Program-made: the position numbers and the translations under genes
From: an uncultured Acidimicrobiaceae bacterium
GTDB taxonomy: Bacteria > Actinomycetota > Acidimicrobiia > Acidimicrobiales > UBA8592
Assembly: GCA_913031515.1 (NCBI GenBank)
Contig: CAJWET010000003.1
Span: 1-24,945, forward strand
Length of the DNA stretch: 24,945 bases
Direction of reading: 5' to 3'
The notes under the pieces: model-generated
Database searches by the model: none
What the model was told of the DNA's origin: nothing
The model's input: the letters and a program-made list of their open reading frames with translations, nothing else
Part shown: piece after piece, positions 1 through 6,909 of the stretch
How positions within the stretch are numbered: the first letter of the stretch is position 1
Layout of the letters: each line of letters begins with the position of its first letter

Positions 1-1
1 T

Positions 2-322
2 AAGAATGGCTTGGGATTTGTCCGTAATGGTAAAATTAAAAATATCTATGCCTTAGTTTCAAGAAAAAAAACCAAAAATGAAAATGCAGACAGGTTGGTA
101 GAATATATCTGGGACAACTTTAACATGTTGCCATTTGCATTAAGGTGGATTGTTAAAGATTGGGAAGAAAAGGAAGCAAGGGAACTGCTAGAAATTTTGG
201 TTAAAAAGAAAGTGGTTCACGCATATGCCATTCTTGTAGAGGCTAATGGTAAGACAGTTGCACAGGCAGAACACACGTTTATTCCAACCAAAACTGGTGT
301 CACAATCACCACTATGGGATAG
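2..322 (+). CDS. map: Type II methionine aminopeptidase, C-terminal fragment (archaeal)
   Basis: The reading frame is open from base 2, so the gene enters the window from the left and only about its last 106 codons are present. Type II methionine aminopeptidases remove the initiator methionine from new proteins in the cytosol using two metal ions. The end of the fragment, with HAYAILVEANGK followed by VAQAEHTFIPT, matches the typical archaeal C-terminus, where the glutamate before HT (QAEHT) lies in the last conserved metal-site motif. The stretch LPFALRWIV also fits the helical insert of the type II family. The TTG at 11 is probably internal rather than a start. The stop is TAG at 320-322. 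Base composition is AT-rich like the next three genes and unlike the rest of the window. Family assignment is by recognition of the C-terminal motif. Confidence 0.75.
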   Translation, partial: KNGLGFVRNGKIKNIYALVSRKKTKNENADRLVEYIWDNFNMLPFALRWIVKDWEEKEARELLEILVKKKVVHAYAILVEANGKTVAQAEHTFIPTKTGVTITTMG

Positions 323-433
323 CTGGAACTGCCAAAAATACTCTCTATTTTTACCTAACATATTGCTTCTTCATTTGCGTGACCTTCTAACAAAGTAACA
401 CAGCCTAAAATTACGTTATCAAAATTATTTCCT

Positions 434-2002
434 TCACCAATTGAAAATCTCGTTTAGTAGAATTGGTGTCTTATAATTTGAAAAAATTTTGCGAAGTAAA
501 TCCTCTGTTTGAAATGATGGCTCCGTCTCCGTAAAAGCTTCTTCAGAAGTAGTATCTTTTTCAAAATTAATTTCATAATGGGAACCATCTAGGGTATAAA
601 GCCAGTTGCTTGGATCATCTATTGTTCTTAGTTCAACATCAAAAGTGTAAATTCCATCACTGTTAAAGATTGGACCTACTAATTGAAGAGGTGTAACACT
701 TGTTAAATTAGTTCCTGATACATCTGGGCTATATTTAGAACCTAGCGTAACGTACGCATTATGATCATATTGTTTTTCTCCTATTATTTTTATTATTGCA
801 TCATTATTAGGTTGAACATCTATGATCAAAATATCATCTTGAGCAAAAAAATACTCTCTCAATAAATTTTCATTGTTTTTTGATATAGATAGAAAATAAG
901 TTACATTTTGTATGTATTCATTATTGGTACTATCATATGTTCTGATTTTGATCTTTTCATTATCTATTCCATCTGATGACAGTAATTCAAGATTCACAAC
1001 AATTTCTCTGCCTTCATAGCTTAGTGAAGAGATGTTTTCAACATACATTTCATTTTCAAAGACACTGAACTCTTTATTTTTTAAAATAATAGGAAGAATT
1101 GCATTGTATAATGATTTTGCGACAATGGAGTTTCCTTGATCAGAGACATGACCTTGATCCCAATAAATCGCCTCAGTTTCATTATCAAAAATATCTCTTA
1201 TATCAATAGTTTTAGCACAAGTCTTAATCTCTGATAGTTTTTTTGCGTAATCCTGGTAAACTGATAACGATTCTATTAATGGTTTTTTAGAATAGTCATC
1301 TCCGATTTTTGCATATTCTGATTCTTGTTTAGTTAAGATTTTGTTTCCAAACCCAGCAATCGGTTGAAGGGAAATAACAGTATCAAAACCGTTCTCATTT
1401 CCAAATTCACAAATTACTTCGAAATTTTCTTTTATCTTATTTGGAGAATTATTTGCACGTAAATCGTTCCAACCATCATATGTTATAATTAAATCTGGTG
1501 AAAATGTTATCATCTTTTGTTTTACAAGTTTTAATTCCGTATCAGAGTCTGCACCCTGAATTCCAGAATTAATCACTTCTATATCAAAACCAAAATCTTT
1601 TTCGTTTAAAAATTCCTGCATGAATCCAGGTATAGTGGTTTCATCTGATGTAGCACCAGCCCCAAACATTGTTGAACCACCAATCATAAAAATTCTATAC
1701 GTGTTTGATGGTTTAATTTCAGAAAATTCAGCACCACGAAAGCCTAAACTGTTGATTGTTATTGATTCGGATCTTTGATTAGGAACTATTTCACCACCTG
1801 ATGTTTTAATCTCATAAAAATCCAAACAAAGCTGTCTTTTTTCTGTTTCACCGATGTTTTGAAATATTTCATTATCTTCAAACTCACAATTAATCTGTGT
1901 TACCCACCAAATATTGGCAACAATTTCAACAGCTAAAAGTAAGATCGTTATCCCGATAATTCCTAATGCAGCTTGTTTTTTGTATGAAACTTGAAGTGAC
2001 AT
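434..2002 (-). CDS. Membrane-anchored SGNH/GDSL-type hydrolase with C-terminal beta-rich extension (thaumarchaeal)
   Basis: This 522-residue protein begins with one hydrophobic segment (about residues 11-34), so it is probably anchored with its body outside the cell. SGNH-family blocks are visible in order: GGST with the nucleophile Ser110, a Gly near 147-150, GWND with Asn179, and DQGH with Asp282 and His285. This family hydrolyses esters or removes acyl groups, often from glycans or lipids; the substrate here is unknown. Residues from about 310 on are polar and beta-strand-like with no motif I can name. Such beta-rich tails are common in thaumarchaeal surface proteins (inference). It converges with the aminopeptidase fragment, with about 110 bases between them holding no gene. 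An upstream gap of 66 bases separates it from the zinc-ribbon gene. AT-rich codon use matches an archaeal origin. Confidence 0.8.
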   Translation of the reverse strand: MSLQVSYKKQAALGIIGITILLLAVEIVANIWWVTQINCEFEDNEIFQNIGETEKRQLCLDFYEIKTSGGEIVPNQRSESITINSLGFRGAEFSEIKPSNTYRIFMIGGSTMFGAGATSDETTIPGFMQEFLNEKDFGFDIEVINSGIQGADSDTELKLVKQKMITFSPDLIITYDGWNDLRANNSPNKIKENFEVICEFGNENGFDTVISLQPIAGFGNKILTKQESEYAKIGDDYSKKPLIESLSVYQDYAKKLSEIKTCAKTIDIRDIFDNETEAIYWDQGHVSDQGNSIVAKSLYNAILPIILKNKEFSVFENEMYVENISSLSYEGREIVVNLELLSSDGIDNEKIKIRTYDSTNNEYIQNVTYFLSISKNNENLLREYFFAQDDILIIDVQPNNDAIIKIIGEKQYDHNAYVTLGSKYSPDVSGTNLTSVTPLQLVGPIFNSDGIYTFDVELRTIDDPSNWLYTLDGSHYEINFEKDTTSEEAFTETEPSFQTEDLLRKIFSNYKTPILLNEIFNW

Positions 2003-2068
2003 TTTCTATTTCCTACAAATGAAATAATTTTCCATTATCATATATTCCATGCCGTTTTTAGAAGCATG

Positions 2069-2245
2069 TCATAGGAGGGTATCAGCAAAAATCTTTGTGA
2101 TTATTACTTCTCCCTGACACGATGGACATTTTGATACAATTTTGAAAACAAAATCACCCTTGGAAAATTTACGCTTCAGTTCTTTCCTACATGAACCACA
2201 TTGTTCTAGAGTACATGGTTCCATAAACTCATTTTTGTTATACAT
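2069..2245 (-). CDS. 58-residue zinc-ribbon protein (thaumarchaeal)
   Basis: This short gene reads MYNKNEFMEPCTLEQCGSC and later CPSC, ending in TGA at 2069-2071. Two CxxC pairs, CGSC and CPSC, are separated by about 22 residues. This is the pattern of a small zinc ribbon binding one Zn through four cysteines. The protein is lysine-rich, which could suit nucleic-acid or protein binding, but the role is unknown. Its ATG overlaps the stop of the preceding DUF1512-like gene by one base (TGATG at 2247-2243), so the two are translationally coupled. That overlap, the clean cysteine spacing and AT-rich codon use matching its neighbours make it a convincing gene despite its size. I do not recognise a named family. 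Confidence 0.72.
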   Translation of the reverse strand: MYNKNEFMEPCTLEQCGSCRKELKRKFSKGDFVFKIVSKCPSCQGEVIITKIFADTLL

Positions 2246-2514
2246 CACTGAGATACTCCCAAAGTGTTTCCTACACCTATAACAAGTACAGTTTGACCGT
2301 TGATAGTGTTATCAGTGATCACTTCATGAACTCGGCTTTTGATATTTTCAGTTTGGTTGGCAATTTCTTTTTTCATAAGAGTTATTGCTTCCTTCACTGA
2401 TTGTTTTACCACAATTGAAAAAATAGGAATATCAAATTTTGTGGCGAGTTCCTCGATCTTAAATCTATCAGTACCAATTCCACCTATTGCGGCTCCGAAT
2501 CCCTGTGATACGGT
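2245..2514 (-). CDS. DUF1512-like archaeal protein, C-terminal fragment truncated at the junction
   Basis: About 89 codons of archaeal-looking protein are visible, from roughly TVSQGFGAAIGGIGTDRF to VLVIGVGNTLGVSQ. The sequence resembles the C-terminal end of DUF1512, an archaeal family of about 370 residues with no established function; I rate the family call as moderate. The reading frame continues upstream to 2694, but from about 2520 on the translation becomes Ser/Thr-rich and implausible, and the opposite strand carries a better gene. The real 5' three quarters are therefore missing, cut at the base-composition break. The gene is coupled by a TGATG overlap to the zinc-ribbon gene. The truncation is most simply an assembly join rather than a biological deletion, because the gene on the other side is cut at the same place. 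Confidence 0.6.
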   Translation of the reverse strand, partial: TVSQGFGAAIGGIGTDRFKIEELATKFDIPIFSIVVKQSVKEAITLMKKEIANQTENIKSRVHEVITDNTINGQTVLVIGVGNTLGVSQ

Positions 2515-2530
2515 TCCTGAATCTTTTCTT
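2500..2530. other. Abrupt junction between archaeal-like and actinobacterial-like DNA
   Basis: Left of this interval the DNA is AT-rich and the plausible coding strand is minus (DUF1512-like). Right of it, composition jumps towards 50% GC and the plausible coding strand becomes plus, with an acidic repeat protein. Both genes lack their N-terminal part exactly here. No transposase, integrase, tRNA or direct repeat is visible at the join. I infer a chimeric assembly; a genuine cross-domain transfer is possible but would have to break two genes at one point. Confidence 0.7.
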
Positions 2531-3553
2531 GAATGCTGGGTTGACGAAACTGCCACCGCCTCTGGGCTCACGTTCGCCGAAATCAGAAATGAAGTCTTGT
2601 TGGGCGAAGAAGATAGCATTCTCGACGAATACAGCGAACAAGTCGTCGTGACCTGTCTTGCGACCCTTTCAGAAGAAGATTTCGTCGCTGTCATGGCATC
2701 AGGGATACTTGATGATGACGATAATGAGGTTGATGAGAATCCTGACGCAGAGCCCGACTTTGACCGAAATCAAAAGTTCCCAGATGAGCTCGCACCCGAT
2801 TTGGTAAGTAACCCTGCATTCGCTGACCCCGGAATTCAGATAATTGTGAGTCCCGGAATCGTCGACGGGTACCTATGGGAAGGAACGATTTCAGGAAGCG
2901 GAATGCCCCCTGATCTCGTAACCGTGATTTTCGGTTGTGCAGGTTCGGTGGAAATGATTTTAGCGAACTTTTTCGTAGCGTGTGATTTATCCAACCCGAC
3001 TTTTGCATTCATAGACGATCAGGGTAATTTCTCTGCCACAATTGAGGAACCTCAACCAACTTCGCCCGAAGGCTCTTGTCTACTTATCACAACCGACCCT
3101 GACGACAATCCTGACACTGATGACGGACCGGGCGCAATTATTTGTAGTACCGAAGATAAACCACAAACCTATCCAGAATATCTCGAAGAAGATTTGTCGA
3201 GTGCGGATGCATTCGCTGACCCGGGCATCAAGATAGTCATAAGCCCAGGAATCGTCGACGGGTACCTATGGGAAGGAACGATTTCAGGAAGCGGATTCAC
3301 CCCCGGAGAAACTGTTAGATTAGTCGGCTGCGACGCGACCTATGAGACGTTCGTAGAAACGTTCCTATTTTCCTGTGGTTTCGAAGATGTTACTATTCTC
3401 GGCGACGTTGACGAAGATGGCAGCTTCACCAGCGAACCACTCGGGCCAATCCCAACAGGAACCGCCAACGGCACATGCGCAATGATTGGAACCGATCCTG
3501 ACAACAACCCTGACACTCAAGATGGTCAGGGTGCTGTCGTCTGCACTCGCTAG
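2516..3553 (+). CDS. Acidic tandem-domain protein, probably secreted; N-terminus missing at junction
   Basis: About 345 codons are visible, ending at TAG 3551-3553. The first part (around FLECWVDETA to LSEEDFVAVMASG) resembles the short Cys-containing helical regions seen in Acidimicrobiia extracellular proteins. Two homologous domains of about 110-120 residues follow. Each starts with an ADPGI(Q/K)I(I/V) stretch and the block VDGYLWEGTISGSG, and ends with a cysteine-containing strand near (T/S)DPD(D/N)NPDT and G(A)xxC. The core (VSPG...DG....ISGSG..P...V...GC) is reminiscent of neocarzinostatin-like or IPT beta-sandwich domains; this is a fold guess only. Paired cysteines in each domain suggest disulphides and an extracytoplasmic location. 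The frame stays open upstream to 2339, but that part lies in archaeal DNA and is a chance extension, so the true start is absent. Confidence 0.6.
   Translation, partial: PESFLECWVDETATASGLTFAEIRNEVLLGEEDSILDEYSEQVVVTCLATLSEEDFVAVMASGILDDDDNEVDENPDAEPDFDRNQKFPDELAPDLVSNPAFADPGIQIIVSPGIVDGYLWEGTISGSGMPPDLVTVIFGCAGSVEMILANFFVACDLSNPTFAFIDDQGNFSATIEEPQPTSPEGSCLLITTDPDDNPDTDDGPGAIICSTEDKPQTYPEYLEEDLSSADAFADPGIKIVISPGIVDGYLWEGTISGSGFTPGETVRLVGCDATYETFVETFLFSCGFEDVTILGDVDEDGSFTSEPLGPIPTGTANGTCAMIGTDPDNNPDTQDGQGAVVCTR
2855..2902 (+). repeat. Copy 1 of a 48-base identical repeat inside the tandem-domain gene
   Basis: This block, beginning ggaatcgtcgacgggtacct, encodes GIVDGYLWEGTISGSG and is identical base for base to 3248-3295. 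Flanking sequence of the two domains is clearly diverged, so identity is concentrated in this block. Confidence 0.9.
3248..3295 (+). repeat. Copy 2 of the 48-base identical repeat
   Basis: Identical to 2855-2902 and 393 bases downstream in the same reading frame. It marks the start of the second domain. A shorter shared stretch (gcattcgctgaccc) precedes both copies by about 35 bases. Confidence 0.9.
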
Positions 3554-3587
3554 TACAAAACTGAACTAGAGCCTTTAGGATTGTGGA

Positions 3588-4475
3588 GTGACTTCGTCCA
3601 TGCCGATAAGAGAAACCGGGTTAACCCCGTTCCAGCCGTTGGACTGGGCGTTGCTCTGTGGAGCCGCAGGTATTTGGGGGGCATCATTCTTCTTTATTGA
3701 TATTGGGTTAGAGGCCTTTTCGCCGGGAATAGTTACCTGGTTTCGTGTCGCCTTCGGATGTGCGACACTTTGGTTGCTTCCATTCCAACGTAACCCTGTC
3801 CACCGATCGGATTGGCCAAAAATTGTTTTGTTGGCCATCACGTGGATGGCTTTCCCACTCACACTGTTCCCCATAGCCCAACAATGGATTAACTCTTCCC
3901 TAACAGGGATGATGAATAGTGCCATGCCTATTTTCACCGTCATCGTCGCAGGGCTCTTCTTTGACACCTCAACCTCCCGTCGCCAAATGGTCGGAGTTAT
4001 TATCGGCCTACTTGGTATCTTCCTTATCGGAATTCCGGAGATGTCTGGCGATGGCACTAACGCCCTTGGGGTCGTCCTTGTAGCAGCTGCCGTTTTTTCT
4101 TATGGAGTAGCAGTCAATGTCGCTGGTCCGCTCCAGCAGAAATATGGGGCACTGCCCGTTGTTCGTCGAGCATTACTGGTAGCAGCTTTTCTCACCGCTC
4201 CATACGCTGCCTCTGGCATATCCGGTAGTGGGTTTGGGTGGGGACCATTAGTCGCATGCCTAGGGTTAGGGGTCGGTGGCACCGGCATCGCTTACGTGAT
4301 GGCCTCCCAATTGACCGGAAGAGTTGGCGCTGTCCGGACATCCATCGTGACTTACCTAATCCCGATAGTGGCAACGGTTCTCGGAGTTCTCTTTCGCAAT
4401 GATTCGGTCACGGCTTGGGCGCTTATCGGAACTGTGGTTGTTCTCGGTGGAGCCTACACCGCTAATTCAAACTAA
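3588..4475 (+). CDS. DMT-superfamily transporter, EamA family
   Basis: This 295-residue protein is strongly hydrophobic, with about ten predicted membrane segments arranged as two homologous five-helix halves. The first half begins at WALLCGAAGIWGASFFFIDIGLEA and the second near LGVVLVAAAVFSYGVAVNVAG. The WGxSF motif in helix 1 and the LxPIVATVLGV stretch near the end are typical of EamA/RhaT-type exporters of metabolites or amino acids; the substrate cannot be told. The start is uncertain. GTG at 3588 has AGGA about 7 bases upstream, while ATG at 3600 has GGAG about 11 bases upstream. It lies 34 bases behind the tandem-domain gene and converges with the minus-strand operon, leaving only 10 bases between stops and no obvious terminator. 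Confidence 0.85.
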   Translation: MTSSMPIRETGLTPFQPLDWALLCGAAGIWGASFFFIDIGLEAFSPGIVTWFRVAFGCATLWLLPFQRNPVHRSDWPKIVLLAITWMAFPLTLFPIAQQWINSSLTGMMNSAMPIFTVIVAGLFFDTSTSRRQMVGVIIGLLGIFLIGIPEMSGDGTNALGVVLVAAAVFSYGVAVNVAGPLQQKYGALPVVRRALLVAAFLTAPYAASGISGSGFGWGPLVACLGLGVGGTGIAYVMASQLTGRVGAVRTSIVTYLIPIVATVLGVLFRNDSVTAWALIGTVVVLGGAYTANSN

Positions 4476-4485
4476 GTTTTAGTCT

Positions 4486-4818
4486 CTACTCTGGGCCGTG
4501 TTCCCAACGTGTCGTGTCGAAACCGAATGAGATCGTGGGTTCGAAAAATTGTTCCACCGCCGGTGCGATTTCTGCCATAGATTTTGAGAGGTTCAAAAGG
4601 GATATGTCTTCTGGTTTCATATCTTCAGACATTGGCACAGCAACGAGATAGTTTAGGACCTCATCCATTTGGGCAAGCATTACTTCATAGAAAGATTGAA
4701 GGTCTTCTATCGTAGAAGAAGCGCGTTTATGGCTTCGTTCTGCCATAGTTTCAAGGTCCCATTCACCCCATTCAGAAAGGTCATCGAAACCGCTGGGTAG
4801 TGTGATTGGCTTTGTCAT
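4486..4818 (-). CDS. Small helical protein paired with the Rieske oxygenase
   Basis: This 110-residue acidic protein has no membrane segment, signal peptide or metal motif. It looks mostly alpha-helical, with heptad-like stretches such as ASSTIEDLQSFYEVMLAQMDEVLNYL and LLNLSKSMAEIAPAVEQFF. Its ATG overlaps the stop of the Rieske gene (ATGA, 4815-4818), so the two products are probably made together. It is far too short and lacks the fold pattern of a classical ring-hydroxylating dioxygenase beta subunit (about 160-190 residues). I do not recognise the family. A partner or accessory protein of the oxygenase is the natural guess from coupling alone. It is the last gene of the cupin-SDR-Rieske operon. 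Confidence 0.7.
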   Translation of the reverse strand: MTKPITLPSGFDDLSEWGEWDLETMAERSHKRASSTIEDLQSFYEVMLAQMDEVLNYLVAVPMSEDMKPEDISLLNLSKSMAEIAPAVEQFFEPTISFGFDTTRWEHGPE

Positions 4819-6068
4819 TCAGTCAACCCCCCATTTTCGACGATCATTTGATGCGCCTTCCATAACCCCTGTCGAACGAAGAGCTCTTCATCTTTAAGGA
4901 CAAAGGATTTTTTCGCACCGGATTTCAACATAGCTTGGGTTTCCTCTATTTGTCGGCCGTCTTCGTTCATGATGTCTCGAAACATCACTCGGCTGTATTC
5001 TTGACTGAAACGTTCTGCTGCGTTTGTTGCCGTTGGATAACACGTCGTGGAGAACCAGTGGGTCTTGTCGACAGCGAGTGGAATGAACTGGTGGGTGAAA
5101 TAGCTTCCCTGCGTTAATGCAAGGAAGAAGGAAGGGAAAAACACTTGAAGTTCGAAAGACCAGTCGTTGCTGCCTGTCGGGTTGATTCCGGGTGGAGCGA
5201 GGGCTGCCGATACTTCTTCTCCGTCGACCATCGAGGCGCTTGCTATTGTTGCCCCGTGCCCATAAGCATGCATGGCGAGAGGGCTTGGTTTATGTCCCAT
5301 ATTACCGAAGAGGGATGCACGCGCATGGTGACCTACTACGGCCATATCAATAAAGCGGGTGTACGGATTATCCTCGCTGATATACGCGTCAGGGAGCGAC
5401 CGGTTGTGCTGATATGGGGTGTGGCATACTTCCTGAAATGCATCTTTTACCAATTTCCAATTCGCGTTAACCACGGTTTCAAAGGTGTAGACTTGCCCTG
5501 AAGTTTCTTCGAATGGGTATCCGTCGAGTCCTTTTGCGAGATCCCCAAGGTATTCACTGAGTGTCTCTTTCGGGTCGGGATCCACGTTGATAAAGATAAA
5601 ACCCTGCCACTCTCCGACGCTGACCGGAGTTAACCCTAGACAGGATTTGTCAAGGTCAAAATAGTTCTCTTCATCGGGGACAACCACGAGGTCTCCTTCA
5701 ACGTCGTACGTCCACCCATGAAACCGGCAGTTGATTGAGCGAAAATTCCCCGTGTCATCATACGCGATCTTGTTCCCTCGATGCGAGCACACATTGTGGA
5801 ATGCATTGACGCCGCCGTCCTTACGTCGGATAACAATGACCGAGGTATCACAAACCGGTAATTCTTTTACCATGTAATCGCCGGCGTTGGGGATTTGTTC
5901 GATACGGCACGCATTCATCCAACATTTTTTAAAGACGTACTCGCGCTCGAGCTGAAAGTATTCTTCCGAGTAGTACGGTTCCGTGGAAACTTCTCCTGTG
6001 CCCATTTCTGGGTACAGGTCGTGATATCTCCTATTCCCTGCATATGGATTATTTTCTAGCGCTGTCAT
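4815..6068 (-). CDS. Rieske non-heme iron oxygenase, alpha subunit
   Basis: This 417-residue protein has the full layout of a Rieske oxygenase alpha subunit. The Rieske [2Fe-2S] cluster ligands are Cys94-x-His96 and Cys114-x2-His117. The mononuclear iron site shows His216 and His221 in DAFQEVCHTPYQH, with Asp370 (NEDGRQIEETQ) as likely third ligand. Such enzymes use O2 and electrons from a reductase to hydroxylate or demethylate small molecules. At the position that normally holds the bridging Asp between the two metal centres (three residues before the first His) there is Glu213, as reported for carnitine monooxygenase CntA. No beta subunit, ferredoxin or reductase is in the window. It is translated with the 110-residue protein downstream and follows the SDR gene by 23 bases, with AAAGGGAAT before the ATG as ribosome site. 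Substrate unknown. Confidence 0.88.
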   Translation of the reverse strand: MTALENNPYAGNRRYHDLYPEMGTGEVSTEPYYSEEYFQLEREYVFKKCWMNACRIEQIPNAGDYMVKELPVCDTSVIVIRRKDGGVNAFHNVCSHRGNKIAYDDTGNFRSINCRFHGWTYDVEGDLVVVPDEENYFDLDKSCLGLTPVSVGEWQGFIFINVDPDPKETLSEYLGDLAKGLDGYPFEETSGQVYTFETVVNANWKLVKDAFQEVCHTPYQHNRSLPDAYISEDNPYTRFIDMAVVGHHARASLFGNMGHKPSPLAMHAYGHGATIASASMVDGEEVSAALAPPGINPTGSNDWSFELQVFFPSFFLALTQGSYFTHQFIPLAVDKTHWFSTTCYPTATNAAERFSQEYSRVMFRDIMNEDGRQIEETQAMLKSGAKKSFVLKDEELFVRQGLWKAHQMIVENGGLTE

Positions 6069-6091
6069 ATTCCCTTTCCCAAAAGAAATTT

Positions 6092-6871
6092 TTATCTTTG
6101 TATTTGTTCTTCTCCTAAGCCTGTGGCCTCATTCAGCTCCGCTATCCCGTCTTCTGGAACAACGTTATTTTGCTGGGTAGTCTCAGCTTCAACCAATTGT
6201 ACAAGTTTGTCAACTACGGCTACTGGATCCATTTGATCAGTAGTCGCTACGCCGCGCATCATCGTAAACATGTCCATATTCGGGGCTTGCAGTGAATCTT
6301 CTCCAAACCATTCCCACATAGTTTCAGCCACGACAGAATTAAAACCCGTGTCGTGCGGCCCAGGATTAATCATGGTTACGTCAATGCCCTGTGATTCAAG
6401 TTCGACACGCATGGCTTTGCCCATTCCCTCGAGAGCGTGTTTCGTCATACAGTATGGACCGAACGTTGGGAATGATTCTAAGCCTCCAATGGATGACATG
6501 ATAATGACTCTGCCCGAGCCTCTGGGAATCATCCCAGCGAGCACTTGTTGGGTAATGGCCAGAGTCCCAAAAACATTTACTTCAAAGTTTGCCCGGACGC
6601 GTTCCATCGGGACGTCCGCCATCGGACCTGTCTGACCAGTTCCTGCATTATTAATAAGGACATCGATATCCCACTGGGTAACCTTTTCAACATCGTCTGT
6701 TGTGATGTCAATTTTTTCAACATTCAGGTCCGGATGTGCAGCAGCTAATTCAGAAGCCTGCTCTTCGGTTTCAGTCGTAGCTATCACATTATGGCCACGT
6801 TCAGCCAAGGCAACACTGACACCGCGTCCAAACCCTGATCCTGCTCCAGTGACTAAAACCGTCTTACCCAT
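6092..6871 (-). CDS. Short-chain dehydrogenase/reductase (SDR)
   Basis: This 259-residue classical SDR has the nucleotide-binding TGAGSGFG motif at residues 8-15, NNAG at 74-77, and the catalytic set Ser127, Tyr140 and Lys144 (YCMTK). It should interconvert an alcohol and a ketone or aldehyde with NAD(P). The absence of an acidic residue directly after strand 2 (NVIATTETEE) leaves cofactor choice open. A strong ribosome site (gagaggaaact) precedes the ATG. It sits between the cupin (38 bases upstream) and the Rieske oxygenase (23 bases downstream). By analogy with the phenylethanol dehydrogenase step before acetophenone carboxylation in Aromatoleum, an alcohol-to-aryl-ketone oxidation would suit the neighbouring carboxylase operon; this is inference. 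Confidence 0.85.
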   Translation of the reverse strand: MGKTVLVTGAGSGFGRGVSVALAERGHNVIATTETEEQASELAAAHPDLNVEKIDITTDDVEKVTQWDIDVLINNAGTGQTGPMADVPMERVRANFEVNVFGTLAITQQVLAGMIPRGSGRVIIMSSIGGLESFPTFGPYCMTKHALEGMGKAMRVELESQGIDVTMINPGPHDTGFNSVVAETMWEWFGEDSLQAPNMDMFTMMRGVATTDQMDPVAVVDKLVQLVEAETTQQNNVVPEDGIAELNEATGLGEEQIQR

Positions 6872-6909
6872 AGTTTCCTCTCCCTCGCGGGTATGGCAAT
6901 GACTAATTC

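Noticed and set aside
2339..2515. N-terminal part of the open plus-strand frame that reaches 3553
   Set aside because: It lies in archaeal DNA where the opposite strand encodes the DUF1512-like protein; the frame is open by chance across the junction.
2516..2694. Upstream extension of the minus-strand DUF1512-like frame to 2694
   Set aside because: Its translation is Ser/Thr-rich and unlike a conserved protein, and the plus strand carries an acidic coding sequence there; it is a shadow beyond the join.
3575..4057. 160-codon minus-strand frame opposite the EamA transporter
   Set aside because: Shadow of a membrane protein gene: the sense strand has clear transmembrane periodicity and family motifs.
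4466..4490. Weak inverted repeat ACTAA/TTAGT as a bidirectional terminator between the EamA gene and the minus-strand operon
   Set aside because: The stem is only five A/T-rich pairs, overlaps a stop codon and has no run of T on either side.
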